Positions 24,754 through 34,121 are shown, counted from the first letter of the stretch. The stretch: 64,000 bases of DNA from Streptomyces sp. PsTaAH-137 (GCF_003259365.1 NZ_QLLY01000006.1:188851-252850); one strand, 5' to 3'. Made by a program: numbers and translations. Notes: a model not told the origin generated them from the sequence alone.

Positions 24754-25512
24754 ATGGTCACTGGAGACGACGACGGCTACTTCCCGGAATCCATCGCGGC
24801 GGACTACGACCGTTCCTCCGCCTCCATGTTCACTCCCGAAGCGCTCGGTCCCACGGTCGGCCTGCTGGCCGGACTCGCGGGCGAGGGGCCCGCGGTGGAG
24901 TTCGGCATCGGCACCGGGCGCGTGGCCCTGCCGCTCGCCGCGCGCGGGGTCGCGGTCCACGGCATCGATCTGTCGCGGGCCATGGTCGACCGCCTGCGCG
25001 CCAAGCCGGGCGGCGAGCGGATCCCCGTGACGATCGGGGACTTCGCGACGGCGCGGGCCGACGGGGCGGGCGGCTTCTCGCTCGCCTACCTCGTCTTCAA
25101 CACCATCGGCAATCTGACCAGCCAGGACGCCCAGGTCGACTGCTTCGTCAACGCCGCCGCCCATCTCGCTCCCGGCGGCACCTTCGTCGTCGAGGTGGGG
25201 GTGCCGGAGCTGCGGCTGCTGCCGTACGGGCAGGAGGCCGTGCCGTTCCAGGTCGGCGACACCCGGTGGGCGTTCGACCGGTACGACACGGCGACCCAGG
25301 CCATGAGCTCGAACTACTTCAGCGTGGACCCCGGGACCGGTGAGGGCACGTTCTGGTCCATCCCCTTCCGATACGTATGGCCGTCCGAGCTCGACCTCAT
25401 GGCGCGGATCGCCGGGCTGCGGCTGCGCGAGCGCTGGGAGGGATGGGCCCGGGAGCCGTTCACGAGCGAGAGCCGCACGCACGTGTCCGTGTGGGAGAAG
25501 CCCGCCGACTGA
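24754..25512 (+). CDS. Class I SAM-dependent methyltransferase
   Basis: A 252-aa Rossmann-type methyltransferase. Motif I is VEFGIGTGRVALPLA near residue 48, the acidic SAM ribose ligand is in VHGIDLS and the post-motif region reads FSLAYLVFNTIGNL. This matches the Methyltransf_25 group of small-molecule methyltransferases; the substrate is unknown. ATG 24754 starts a few residues before the conserved IAADYDR motif. It is convergent with an NlpC/P60 gene, 13 bp apart. Confidence 0.85.
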   Translation: MVTGDDDGYFPESIAADYDRSSASMFTPEALGPTVGLLAGLAGEGPAVEFGIGTGRVALPLAARGVAVHGIDLSRAMVDRLRAKPGGERIPVTIGDFATARADGAGGFSLAYLVFNTIGNLTSQDAQVDCFVNAAAHLAPGGTFVVEVGVPELRLLPYGQEAVPFQVGDTRWAFDRYDTATQAMSSNYFSVDPGTGEGTFWSIPFRYVWPSELDLMARIAGLRLRERWEGWAREPFTSESRTHVSVWEKPAD

Positions 25513-25525
25513 GCCGGGACCGGCC

Positions 25526-26653
25526 TCACGCCACCCGGGCGGCTCCCGCGAAGGGCATCTGGTCGATCGGCGCGATCCGCACCGGGGCGCTCGGGTTCGG
25601 GGCGTGGATCATCTCGCCGTTGCCGATGTAGAGGCCGACATGGCTGATGCCCGAGTAGAAGAAGACGAGGTCGCCCGGCTGCAACTGGGACCGCGACACG
25701 CGCTGCCCCGCGTTGATCTGCGCGTAGGTGGTCCGCGGGATGGAGACGCCCGCCGCGCGGTACGCGGCCTGCGTCAGGCCGGAGCAGTCGAAGGCGTTCG
25801 GACCGGTCGCGCCCCAGACGTAGGGGCTGCCGAGGGCCTGCCGCGCGTACGCGATGGCCGCCGCCGTACGGGAGTTGGGCGCGTCGGCGACGGCCGGGTC
25901 CGTCCGGCCGGGGGCGTCGGACCGTGAGGCGCGGCCGGTGCCGGACCCGTTGTCGGACCCGGTGCCGGACCCGGTGTCCTGGGTGGCGGCGGCGCGCTCG
26001 GCCGGGGAGAGCCGGTCCAGGAGGCCGCGGGCCTCACCCAGCTTGTGCGTGACGGTCTTCTTCTGCCGGGCCAACTCCTGCTGCTTGGTGCGCAGTTCGG
26101 AGACCTGGCTGTCGGCCCGGCTGCGCAACTGCTCCACGTCGCGCAACTGGGCGCGCACCCGCGTGATCGTGGCCGCCTGCCGGGTGCCGACCCGGTCGGC
26201 GAGGGACGCCTCGTCGAGATAGCGGCCGGGGGAGGAGGAGAGCAGCAGTTGCAGGGACGGGTCGATGCCGCCGGTGCGGTACTGGGCGGCCGCCGTCGAG
26301 CCGAGGCGCTGCCGCTCGGAGTTGAGGGCGTCCTCGCGCCGGGCCGCCTCGTCCTGGAGCGACCTGACCTTCTTGCGGGCCCGGTCGGCGTCCTCCCGCG
26401 CGCCGTTGTACTTGTCGGTGGCGACCTCCGCCTCCTGGTAGAGCTGGTCGACCTTCGCCCTGACCTGAGCGGGGCTGAGCTCGGGCTCCGCGTGCGCCGT
26501 GCCGCCGTCGAAGGCGGTGGCGCTCGCCGCGGAGGCGAGGGCGAGGGTGGCCGCGGTGCGGGCCGTCTGGCCGCTGAGCGAGCGCTGCCTGGGCTTGCGA
26601 TGCGCCGGCACGAAGCGCCACGTCCTTCCGGGTCGTACGCCCGCCGTCGTCAT
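25526..26653 (-). CDS. Secreted NlpC/P60 peptidoglycan endopeptidase (RipA-like)
   Basis: A 375-aa protein. The N-terminus PAHRKPRQRSL is followed by a hydrophobic signal segment, a long coiled coil (about 60-210, starting QVRAKVDQLYQEAEVA), a Gly/Ser/Thr linker, and a C-terminal NlpC/P60 domain with nucleophile C290 in FDCSGLTQ, the catalytic His in SHVGLYIG and a following HAP. Such enzymes cut the D-Glu to meso- or LL-diaminopimelate bond of stem peptides; the coiled coil usually holds the enzyme inactive. The start is ATG 26653. A paralogue lies 1.8 kb upstream; no riboswitch is seen in front of this copy. Confidence 0.88.
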   Translation of the reverse strand: MTTAGVRPGRTWRFVPAHRKPRQRSLSGQTARTAATLALASAASATAFDGGTAHAEPELSPAQVRAKVDQLYQEAEVATDKYNGAREDADRARKKVRSLQDEAARREDALNSERQRLGSTAAAQYRTGGIDPSLQLLLSSSPGRYLDEASLADRVGTRQAATITRVRAQLRDVEQLRSRADSQVSELRTKQQELARQKKTVTHKLGEARGLLDRLSPAERAAATQDTGSGTGSDNGSGTGRASRSDAPGRTDPAVADAPNSRTAAAIAYARQALGSPYVWGATGPNAFDCSGLTQAAYRAAGVSIPRTTYAQINAGQRVSRSQLQPGDLVFFYSGISHVGLYIGNGEMIHAPNPSAPVRIAPIDQMPFAGAARVA

Positions 26654-26923
26654 ACGCCCGGCGACGGCCCGCACAGGGGGAACGGGCCGCCGCCGGACTC
26701 TCCTCGGCGGTGGTGTCCGACTGCCGCCCCTGGTCCGGGCGGCGGTGGGGAGCCGGTCACCTGGGCATGGACGCTAAACCTCGGCGTAACGGGTTGGTGA
26801 TGGATTGTTCGGAACTGCTCCCTTTGTTGTTGATCACGTCAGAGGGTGACAGTCCGGTGACCGCGAGTGCTCACGGGGGATCGGTGACGGGGCGTCCCAT
26901 CCGTCCCGTTAGGCTCCGCAACC

Positions 26924-27277
26924 ATGGACGTACTCATCCATCTCTTCGTCGGCCTGCACATCATCGGCATCGCCTCGCTGCTCGGCGGCTTCCTCACGCA
27001 GATGTCGGCGATGGGCAAGGGCACCGCCCGCTTCAACAAGGCGATGCTGCACGGCGCCCTGACCATGCTGGTGACCGGTGTCGCCCTGGTCGGCCTCAAT
27101 CAGGCCGACGACAACACCGTCAACAACATCAAGATCGGCGTGAAGCTCGCGATCCTGATCGTGATCCTCGGCATCGTCTACGTGAAGCGCGACGAGGAGA
27201 AGGCCGAGAAGGGCCTGTTCGCGACGGTCGGCGCGCTCACCGTCGCGAACATCTTCATCGCGGTCCTCTGGACCTGA
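26924..27277 (+). CDS. Small integral membrane protein
   Basis: A 117-aa protein with about four hydrophobic segments. It begins MDVLIHLFVGLHIIGIASLL, has a central polar loop (NQADDNTVNNIK) and ends with IFIAVLWT. It lies between the two divergently placed NlpC/P60 genes on the opposite strand. The family is conserved in Streptomyces, but its function is unknown to me. Confidence 0.72.
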   Translation: MDVLIHLFVGLHIIGIASLLGGFLTQMSAMGKGTARFNKAMLHGALTMLVTGVALVGLNQADDNTVNNIKIGVKLAILIVILGIVYVKRDEEKAEKGLFATVGALTVANIFIAVLWT

Positions 27278-27304
27278 CGCCTTCGGTCCCTCGGGTCCGG
27301 GGAG

Positions 27305-28498
27305 TCAGGCGGGGCGCACCACGCTGTGGATCGACGAGGTCCCGTCGTAGTAGATCGACTCCTCGCGCACGTACGCGCCCGGCTTCGGGGCGTGGATCAT
27401 CATCCCGTCGCCGAGGTAGAGGCCGACGTGGCTGATGTCGTCGTAGAAGAAGACCAGGTCACCGGGTTGGATGTCGGAGAGCGAGACCGTCGTCCCGACC
27501 TCCACCTGGTCCCAGGTGGTGCGCGGCAGCGTGATGCCGGCGGCCTTCCACGCGGCCTGGGTCAGGCCCGAGCAGTCGTAGGAGTCGGGGCCGGTGGCAC
27601 CCCACACGTACGGCTTGCCCTCCTGGGCCTTGGCGAAGGCGAGCGCCTGGGCGGCCTTGGCGGCGTAGCCGGACGAGGAGCCGGTCGAACCCGAGGAGCC
27701 TGACCCGGTGCCGGTCGAGCCGGAGCCCGCAGCGTCCTCCTGGGCCGCCTTCTCCGCGGCCTCCTTGCGCTTGGCCTCCTCCGCCTCCTTCTGCTTCTGC
27801 GCCAGCTCGGCGGCCTTCTTGCGGGCCTCCTCCTCCTTGGCCTTCGCGATCCGCGCGAGCCGCGCCTTCTCCTCGGCGGTCAGCTTCGACAGCAGCCGGC
27901 GCGCGTCCGCCAGCTTCGTCTGCACGTCCTGCTTGGAGCTCTGCAGGTCGTCCTGGGAGCCGGCGAGCTGGCGCAGGTTCTCCTGGGCCTCGGTGCGCTT
28001 CTTCGCGGTCCTGCGCTGCTCGTCCTGGAAGTCGTCGACGGCCTTCTTCTGCTCGTTCGTCATCCGGCTGAGCAGCTGGTCCTGCGCGAAGTAGTCCTCG
28101 GGGTTGTCGGCGAGGAACATCGTCGCGGTGTTGCTCATCCCGCCCGAGCGGTACTGCTCGGCGGCGAACCGGCCCAGCTCCTGGCGGGCCTTGTTCATCT
28201 TCTCGGTGCGCTGCGCGATGTCGTCGAGGAGCCGGTCGACCTGCCGCTTCTTGCCGGCGGTCTGCTCCTTGGCCGCGTTGTACTTCTGTGTGGCGACCTC
28301 GGCCTGGCGGTACAGGGTGTCGACCTTCTTCTGGACCTCTTCCAGGCTCGGCCGGTCCGGCTGCGCGGGGGCGGCCTGCGCGGTCTGCGAGAGCAGGGCG
28401 ACAGAGGTCAGGGCGGCGGTCGTGATGCCGATCGCGGGGGTCGTGCGAAGACCGCCGGCGAGTCGGGAGCGGTTGCGCGGCTTGCGGTGCGACGCCAA
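27305..28498 (-). CDS. Secreted NlpC/P60 endopeptidase under c-di-AMP riboswitch control
   Basis: A 397-aa paralogue of the neighbouring RipA-like hydrolase. A signal sequence (SHRKPRNRSRLAGG, then a hydrophobic core ending TAQAAP) leads to a coiled coil (about 50-250) with a Lys/Glu/Ala-rich end (EEARKKAAELAQKQKEAEEA), a Gly/Ser linker, and an NlpC/P60 domain with nucleophile C309 in YDCSGLTQ and SHVGLYLG/HAP. The start codon is TTG 28498, chosen because aaggag lies 9 bases upstream and the N-terminus matches the paralogue; ATG 28520 is in another frame. A ydaO-type aptamer directly upstream implies repression by c-di-AMP. Confidence 0.9.
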   Translation of the reverse strand: MASHRKPRNRSRLAGGLRTTPAIGITTAALTSVALLSQTAQAAPAQPDRPSLEEVQKKVDTLYRQAEVATQKYNAAKEQTAGKKRQVDRLLDDIAQRTEKMNKARQELGRFAAEQYRSGGMSNTATMFLADNPEDYFAQDQLLSRMTNEQKKAVDDFQDEQRRTAKKRTEAQENLRQLAGSQDDLQSSKQDVQTKLADARRLLSKLTAEEKARLARIAKAKEEEARKKAAELAQKQKEAEEAKRKEAAEKAAQEDAAGSGSTGTGSGSSGSTGSSSGYAAKAAQALAFAKAQEGKPYVWGATGPDSYDCSGLTQAAWKAAGITLPRTTWDQVEVGTTVSLSDIQPGDLVFFYDDISHVGLYLGDGMMIHAPKPGAYVREESIYYDGTSSIHSVVRPA

Positions 28499-28518
28499 GA
28501 CTGGCGACTCCTTCCGTC

Positions 28519-28655
28519 ATCCGCCTACCGGGTTAGCTGTCGGGTTCGGGCCTACGGAAGGTTGCCCTACGGTCCACGCCCCGTGCTGCCGGGCCGTCGA
28601 GCCGATTCACCCCAAGGTCGGTGGGTCCCCGGTTCCCTGCCTCACGGCGTACGGA
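28519..28655 (-). ncRNA. ydaO-type cyclic di-AMP riboswitch
   Basis: Read on the minus strand, the segment contains the conserved blocks of the ydaO/yuaA aptamer in order: cagggaaccgggg, then ggggtgaatcgg, then an internal GC-rich helix, then cgaacccgacagctaaccc followed by ggtaggcg. It ends about 20 bases before the TTG start of the NlpC/P60 gene and just before its ribosome binding site. In Streptomyces this class sits upstream of cell-wall hydrolase genes and turns them off when c-di-AMP is high. Boundaries are approximate. Confidence 0.9.
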
Positions 28656-29004
28656 ACTCGGCGGGGGCTGCCCGCTCGCCGCGACGACCGCGGGCGGGGG
28701 GACGGACTGCCCGCGCAGCACCGTAGCCAACTCGTGTTGCTGCTGTGAAGGTTGATGTGCGATATGCCCGATACATTTTCGTGACCTTGGTGCGGACGAG
28801 GGACCGGAGGGCCGCCGGGGACCCTTTTCTTGATCCTTTTATCCGGCTGTGTACCGATGTGACGGCACGGGCGCGACCGAGTGATCTGCGTCATGGTCCG
28901 CGTCGCGGGGAGCGCGCCGCGCCCGGTCCCCGCAGGGCGGTGGAAGCCCGGTATCGCAAAGGCGGCGGCGGTGTGTCAGTGGGGCGGCCTAGACTCGTAC
29001 GGCG

Positions 29005-31509
29005 ATGAGCAGCCTCTTTGACGACAGTTTCCTGGCCAGCCTCCAGAGCGGCGCGGAGCAGCCCCCGCCGCCGCCCGAGGACCCCGCGGACCACGGCGCG
29101 CCGGAGCCGATTCCGGACGATCTGTTCGGCGGGAAGTTCGACGTGCCCCCGGCCAGGGACGCGTACTACCGGGACGGCGCCCCGCGGCCGGCGGTCGACC
29201 CGGAATCCCTCCTGGAGGGGTTGAACGAGAATCAGCGCGCGGCCGTCGTCCACGGCGGCTCGCCCCTGCTCATCGTCGCGGGCGCCGGATCCGGCAAGAC
29301 CCGCGTCCTGACGCACCGCATCGCGTACCTGCTCGCCGAGCGCGGCGCCCACCCGGGCCAGATCCTCGCGATCACGTTCACGAACAAGGCCGCGGGCGAG
29401 ATGAAGGAGCGCGTCGAGGCCCTGGTGGGCCCGCGGGCGAACGCGATGTGGGTGTCGACCTTCCACAGCGCCTGCGTGCGCATCCTGCGCCGCGAGAGCA
29501 AGAAGCTGGGCTTCACGTCCTCCTTCTCGATCTACGACGCCGCCGACAGCAAGCGCCTCATGGCCCTGGTCTGCCGGGACCTGGACCTGGACCCGAAGAA
29601 GTTCCCCCCGAAGTCCTTCAGCGCGAAGATCAGCAACCTGAAGAACGAGCTGATCGACGAGGAGGACTTCGCCGCCCAGGCCGCCGACGGCTTCGAGAAG
29701 ACCCTCGCCCAGGCCTACGCGATGTACCAGTCCCGCCTCCGCGAGGCGAACGCGCTGGACTTCGACGACCTGATCATGACGACGGTCAATCTGCTGCGCG
29801 CGTTCCCGGACGTCGCGGACCACTACCACCGCCGCTTCCGCCACGTCATGGTCGACGAGTACCAGGACACCAACCACGCGCAGTACGCGCTGGTCAAGGA
29901 GCTGGTGGGCCCGGCGGACGGCGAGGGCGCCGACCCGGCCGAGCTGTGCGTGGTCGGTGACGCCGACCAGTCGATCTACGCCTTCCGCGGCGCCACGATC
30001 CGCAACATCCTCGACTTCGAGGAGGACTATCCGAACGCGACGACGATCATGCTGGAGCAGAACTACCGCTCCACGCAGACGATCCTCTCGGCGGCCAACG
30101 CGGTCATCGAGCGCAACGAGTCGCGTCGCCCCAAGAACCTGTGGACGAACGCGGGGGCGGGCGCCCAGATCACCGGCTACGTCGCGGACACCGAGCACGA
30201 CGAGGCCCAGTTCATCGCCGACGAGATCGACCGCCTCACGGACGCGGGCGACGCCCAGGCCGGCGACGTCGCGGTCTTCTACCGGACGAACGCGCAGTCC
30301 CGTGTCTTCGAAGAGGTCTTCATCCGCGTCGGCCTGCCGTACAAGGTCGTCGGCGGCGTCCGCTTCTACGAGCGCAAGGAGGTCAGGGACGTCCTGGCCT
30401 ATCTGCGGGTGCTCTCCAACCCGGAGGACTCCGTCCCGCTCCGCCGGATTCTGAACGTGCCGAAGCGCGGCATCGGCGACCGCGCCGAGGCGATGATCGA
30501 CGCCCTGTCGCAGCGCGAGAAGATCTCGTTCCCGCAGGCCCTGCGCCGCGTCGACGAGGCGTACGGCATGGCGGCCCGGTCGACGAACGCGGTGAAGCGG
30601 TTCAACACGCTCATGGAGGACCTGCGCACGATCGTCGAGTCCGGCGCGGGCCCGGCGACGGTCCTGGAAGCGGTCCTGGAGCGCACCGGCTACCTCGCCG
30701 AGCTCCAGGCCTCCACCGACCCGCAGGACGAGACCCGCATCGAGAACCTTCAGGAACTCGCGGCCGTGGCGCTGGAGTTCGAGCAGGACCAGGCGCAGGC
30801 GGCTTCGGAGGGTGAGAGCACGCAGGAGGACGGCGCGGAGGCCCCGGTCTCCGGCGGCACGCTCTCCGACTTCCTGGAGCGCGTCGCCCTCGTCGCGGAC
30901 TCCGACCAGATCCCCGACGAGGACGAGGACGGCAGCGGCGTCATCACCCTGATGACCCTGCACACCGCCAAGGGCCTGGAATTCCCGGTGGTCTTCCTGA
31001 CGGGCCTGGAGGACGGCGTCTTCCCGCACATGCGCTCGCTCGGCCAGACCAAGGAGCTGGAGGAGGAGCGCCGGCTCGCCTACGTCGGCATCACGCGTGC
31101 GCGGGAGCGGCTGTACCTGACCCGGTCCACCATGCGCAGCGCCTGGGGCCAGCCCTCGTACAACCCGCCGTCGCGGTTCCTGGAGGAGATCCCGGCCGCG
31201 CATCTGGACTGGAAGCGCACGGGGCCCTCGACCCCGGCGGCCTCGACGAAGAGCATGGGCGGCGGCATCGCGGCCTCGCTGTCCTCGTCGCGCTCGCGCT
31301 CGTCGACCCCGGCCTTCGCCACGCGCCGGGCGACCGAGAAGCCGGTGGTGTCCCTGGCCGTCGGCGACCGTGTCACGCACGACCAGTTCGGCCTGGGCAC
31401 GGTGGTCGGGGTGAACGGCTCGGGGTCGAACGCGGAGGCGACGATCGACTTCGGCGACCCGAAGCCGAAGCGGCTGCTGCTGCGGTACGCGCCGGTCGAG
31501 AAGCTGTAG
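29005..31509 (+). CDS. pcrA: ATP-dependent DNA helicase PcrA/UvrD
   Basis: A superfamily 1A 3'-5' helicase of 834 aa acting in nucleotide-excision repair and replication. A Pro/Asp-rich N-terminal extension (about 70 residues) precedes the Q motif LNENQRAAV, Walker A GAGSGKT at 93-99, motif Ia TFTNKAAGEM, DExx box VDEYQDTNHAQY, motif III GDADQSIYAFRGA, motif IV EQNYRSTQTIL, motif V TAKGLEFPVVF and motif VI VGITRARERLYL. The C-terminal RNA-polymerase-binding Tudor-like segment (VGDRVTHDQFGLGTVVGV) is present. ATG 29005 lies close behind tagact (-10-like), so the message may be nearly leaderless. Confidence 0.96.
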   Translation: MSSLFDDSFLASLQSGAEQPPPPPEDPADHGAPEPIPDDLFGGKFDVPPARDAYYRDGAPRPAVDPESLLEGLNENQRAAVVHGGSPLLIVAGAGSGKTRVLTHRIAYLLAERGAHPGQILAITFTNKAAGEMKERVEALVGPRANAMWVSTFHSACVRILRRESKKLGFTSSFSIYDAADSKRLMALVCRDLDLDPKKFPPKSFSAKISNLKNELIDEEDFAAQAADGFEKTLAQAYAMYQSRLREANALDFDDLIMTTVNLLRAFPDVADHYHRRFRHVMVDEYQDTNHAQYALVKELVGPADGEGADPAELCVVGDADQSIYAFRGATIRNILDFEEDYPNATTIMLEQNYRSTQTILSAANAVIERNESRRPKNLWTNAGAGAQITGYVADTEHDEAQFIADEIDRLTDAGDAQAGDVAVFYRTNAQSRVFEEVFIRVGLPYKVVGGVRFYERKEVRDVLAYLRVLSNPEDSVPLRRILNVPKRGIGDRAEAMIDALSQREKISFPQALRRVDEAYGMAARSTNAVKRFNTLMEDLRTIVESGAGPATVLEAVLERTGYLAELQASTDPQDETRIENLQELAAVALEFEQDQAQAASEGESTQEDGAEAPVSGGTLSDFLERVALVADSDQIPDEDEDGSGVITLMTLHTAKGLEFPVVFLTGLEDGVFPHMRSLGQTKELEEERRLAYVGITRARERLYLTRSTMRSAWGQPSYNPPSRFLEEIPAAHLDWKRTGPSTPAASTKSMGGGIAASLSSSRSRSSTPAFATRRATEKPVVSLAVGDRVTHDQFGLGTVVGVNGSGSNAEATIDFGDPKPKRLLLRYAPVEKL

Positions 31510-31527
31510 CGATCCGGGAGACAGGCT

Positions 31528-32976
31528 CTAGGTGGGATCCAGGCCGTGGCTGCGCAGCCACGGCAGCGGGTCGATGGCCGAGCCGCCGCCGGGCCGTACC
31601 TCGAAGTGCAGGTGCGGTCCGGTCGAGTTCCCCGAGTTGCCCGACCGCGCGATGACGTCACCGGCCTTGACCGGGCCGCTCATCACGGTGTGCGCGGAGA
31701 GATGGCAGTACCAGGTCTCCGTGCCGTCCTTGGCGGTCACTATCGCCATGTTCCCGTACGCGCTGTTCCACTGCGTCCGCACGGTGCCGTCCGTCGCGGC
31801 CATCACCGGGGTCCCGTAGCTCACGGGGAAGTCGATGCCGCTGTGCGAGGACATCCAGTTGACCCCGGCCTGACCGAAGTACGCGCTCAGCCCGTGCTGC
31901 TTCACCGGGATCACGAACTTGGGGCGCGCCGCCTCCTTGCGCGCGGCCTCCTCGGCGGCCTTCTTGCGGTCGGCCTCCTGCTTGGCCTTCAGGTCGATAC
32001 GTTCCTGGGTGCGGCTCGCCCGGTCGGCGAAGTCACCGGCGTCCTGGGAGAGATCGGCGAGCTGGGTGTCCAGCTTGTTGTTGGCCGCGGACGGCTTCAC
32101 CGCGGTCGCGTCGGACGCGGTCATCGCCTGCGTCTCCGTGTCGTCGCCGCCTCCGCCGACCCCGACCGAGGCCGCCGCGATCCCGGCGATGCCGACCACG
32201 CACACCGACGGCACGGCGACGGTCAGCAGCGCGGAGCGCTTGGCGGGGGTCCGGCGCCGGGACCGGCCGCGGGCCGCGGCACGCGGGGTGAACTCCCGCT
32301 CCTCGGCGACCGGTTCGGGGTGCTCGGCGACCGGCTCGACGCTGTCGTGCGGGTCCTCTTCGGGGGCCTGCTCGTGTACGACGTCCAGATGGCCGGTGTC
32401 CAGGAGACCGGTGTCCAGGTGGCCGGTGTCCGTGGGGGAGGGGGTTCCCGTGGAGTTCCACTGCGTGGCGTCGTACGCGCCCGTGTCGTAGGCCGTCGCC
32501 CCGAAGACCGGCGACTCGAAGGTCTGCGTGTCGTGGGCCGGCGCCTGGAAGGTCTGCGTCTCGAAGCTCTGGGCCGCGAAAGTCTGCGTCTCGTAGGCCG
32601 GGGCCTCGAAAGTCTGCGTGCCGCCGTACGTCGTCGTGTCCCACTGCCCGGTGTGCTGTCCGGTGTGGTGGCCCGCCGCGCCGGACTGGGCCGGGATGGT
32701 GCCGGTCTGCTCGTGGCCGCCGTACCCGTCGTACCCGGGAGTGGGCCAGGCGCCGGTCGTGTCGTAGCTGCCGGTGTCGTACGAGGACGCGTACGGGGCG
32801 GTGTACTGCTGCTGGTGGCCGGGGTCGGCGTACCAGTGGCCGGTGTCGTGGGACCCCGTGTCGTACGGGGTGTCGCCCGGCAGGTCACCGAAGAGCGGAT
32901 CGGTGGCGAAGCTGGTCGTGGAGTAACCGTCGTGTGCCGCGTAGTGCGCGGTCCCCGACGGATGACGGTCGTTCAC
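31528..32976 (-). CDS. Membrane-anchored M23 metallopeptidase with repetitive N-terminus
   Basis: A 482-aa protein. The cytoplasmic N-terminal 230 residues are low complexity, with YDTG repeats and four exact 10-residue repeats beginning TQTF (120-159). A basic stretch and one membrane helix (about 248-272) follow, then a coiled coil (300-350) and a C-terminal LytM/M23 domain with zinc ligands H378 and D382 (HSGID) and H457 in HLHFE, with H455 nearby. M23 enzymes cut peptide cross-bridges in peptidoglycan. GTG 32976 is preceded by the purine tract aaagagaag; a longer upstream frame lacks protein-like sequence. It is convergent with pcrA. Confidence 0.9.
   Translation of the reverse strand: MNDRHPSGTAHYAAHDGYSTTSFATDPLFGDLPGDTPYDTGSHDTGHWYADPGHQQQYTAPYASSYDTGSYDTTGAWPTPGYDGYGGHEQTGTIPAQSGAAGHHTGQHTGQWDTTTYGGTQTFEAPAYETQTFAAQSFETQTFQAPAHDTQTFESPVFGATAYDTGAYDATQWNSTGTPSPTDTGHLDTGLLDTGHLDVVHEQAPEEDPHDSVEPVAEHPEPVAEEREFTPRAAARGRSRRRTPAKRSALLTVAVPSVCVVGIAGIAAASVGVGGGGDDTETQAMTASDATAVKPSAANNKLDTQLADLSQDAGDFADRASRTQERIDLKAKQEADRKKAAEEAARKEAARPKFVIPVKQHGLSAYFGQAGVNWMSSHSGIDFPVSYGTPVMAATDGTVRTQWNSAYGNMAIVTAKDGTETWYCHLSAHTVMSGPVKAGDVIARSGNSGNSTGPHLHFEVRPGGGSAIDPLPWLRSHGLDPT
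32500..32619 (-). repeat. Four in-frame 30-bp repeats encoding TQTFxxxxxx
   Basis: Codons 120-159 of the M23 peptidase gene encode four successive decapeptides starting TQTF (TQTFEAPAYE, TQTFAAQSFE, TQTFQAPAHD, TQTFESPVFG). The DNA keeps a 30-bp period, and on the plus strand the word aaggtctgcgt or close variants recur. This suggests expansion by slippage in the cytoplasmic part of the protein. Confidence 0.85.
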
Positions 32977-33185
32977 CAACTTCTCTTTCGCCTCGACAAC
33001 AGGGGCTGCCAGAGCAGTGCGGCGACTGTACCCGGCAGTACGAGGGCTCGACAATCTTCCGCAGGTTTCCCGCCCCGCAGAAACGGGCAATCGCCCGTCT
33101 TTCGGTGGACTGTGGGCAGAGCTTTGGCGCTGAGTTCGAGAAACGTTCGACCTCAGCGCCGTGTGTGGCGGCCTTCAGGCCCGTG

Positions 33186-34121
33186 TCAGGCCACCGTCAG
33201 ACCGCCGACCGAGTCGGCGGCGCGCACTCCTTCCGTCGTCGGCGCGGCGTCGAGGACCTGCCGGACACCGGCCGCGACCGCCGGGTGCACCGGCAGCGCC
33301 AGATGTCCGATGCCGGTCACCCGCACGTTCTGAACGAGCAGGTCGGGGTGGTCCACGCAGGCCGTCTCCAGCGGAACCATCAGATGGTCGAGGTCGCTCC
33401 AGAAGCTCACGAAACGCGTCCGGCACCCGGGCGCCGGCTCCTTCAGCTCCTCGATCACCGACGAGCCGGGCCGCATCTGCCGCACGATCGGATGCGCGTC
33501 CGCGAGCGGCACGACCCGGGTGCCCGCGTGCGGGGTGCCGAGTGTGACGAGGGTGCGGACGTGGGCGTCGCCGCCCAGCCGCTGTACGTAGTAGCGCGCG
33601 ATGAGGCCGCCCAGGCTGTGCCCGACGATGTCGATGCGCTCCTGCCCGGTGCGCTCGCGCAACTGCGCCACATGCCGGGCGAGCAGGGTCGCCGCGGCGC
33701 GGATGTCGCAGGTCAGCGGCGAGTAGTTGAGCGACTCGACCGGCTGGCCGCCGTGCTGGGCCAGCGCGCGGCGCAGCAGCACGAAGACGGAACGGTTGTC
33801 GATGAAGCCGTGCAGCAGCAGCACCGGGGGCTTCGCCGGGGCCGGCAGGCGGGGCGCGGCGACCGTCGTCGCCGCTTCCACCGCTGCCGTCGTGTCCAGG
33901 GGGTTTTCCGGCGCCGGGTCCGTGTCGTGCGGCGGAACGGGCGGGAGGGCCGGTGGCCTTGGTCGTTCGGGGAGGACGCCCGAGGGGTAGAGGAGCAGAT
34001 GCCCGGCCAGGATCGCCAGCTCCAGCGCGGTCGCCTTCAGCAGCGCGATCGAGAGACCGGCCAGTCTCGTGGGCAGCAGATGGCAGTGCGGGCGAAAGGG
34101 CAGCGCCCTCGTGACCTTCAT
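33186..34121 (-). CDS. Alpha/beta-hydrolase, secreted or membrane-tethered lipase/esterase
   Basis: A 311-aa hydrolase. The N-terminus MKVTRALPFRPH is followed by a hydrophobic segment (about 25-50) that may be a signal or anchor, then a Pro-rich stretch. The hydrolase core has the oxyanion region LLHGFIDNRS, the nucleophile elbow GHSLGG and the C-terminal GIGHLALPVHP histidine motif. The features match PGAP1-like or EstA-type triacylglycerol lipases. ATG 34121 stands 8 bases after ggagg, a near-ideal ribosome binding site. The divergent neighbour is icmB. Confidence 0.85.
   Translation of the reverse strand: MKVTRALPFRPHCHLLPTRLAGLSIALLKATALELAILAGHLLLYPSGVLPERPRPPALPPVPPHDTDPAPENPLDTTAAVEAATTVAAPRLPAPAKPPVLLLHGFIDNRSVFVLLRRALAQHGGQPVESLNYSPLTCDIRAAATLLARHVAQLRERTGQERIDIVGHSLGGLIARYYVQRLGGDAHVRTLVTLGTPHAGTRVVPLADAHPIVRQMRPGSSVIEELKEPAPGCRTRFVSFWSDLDHLMVPLETACVDHPDLLVQNVRVTGIGHLALPVHPAVAAGVRQVLDAAPTTEGVRAADSVGGLTVA

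Noticed and set aside
26654..26923. A second c-di-AMP riboswitch before the NlpC/P60 gene starting at 26653
   Set aside because: The conserved blocks (ggggtgaatc, cagctaaccc) are absent from the minus strand of this gap.
28891..31380. Long open frame opposite pcrA
   Set aside because: A shadow of the helicase gene. Its translation has no domain, and all helicase motifs are on the plus strand.
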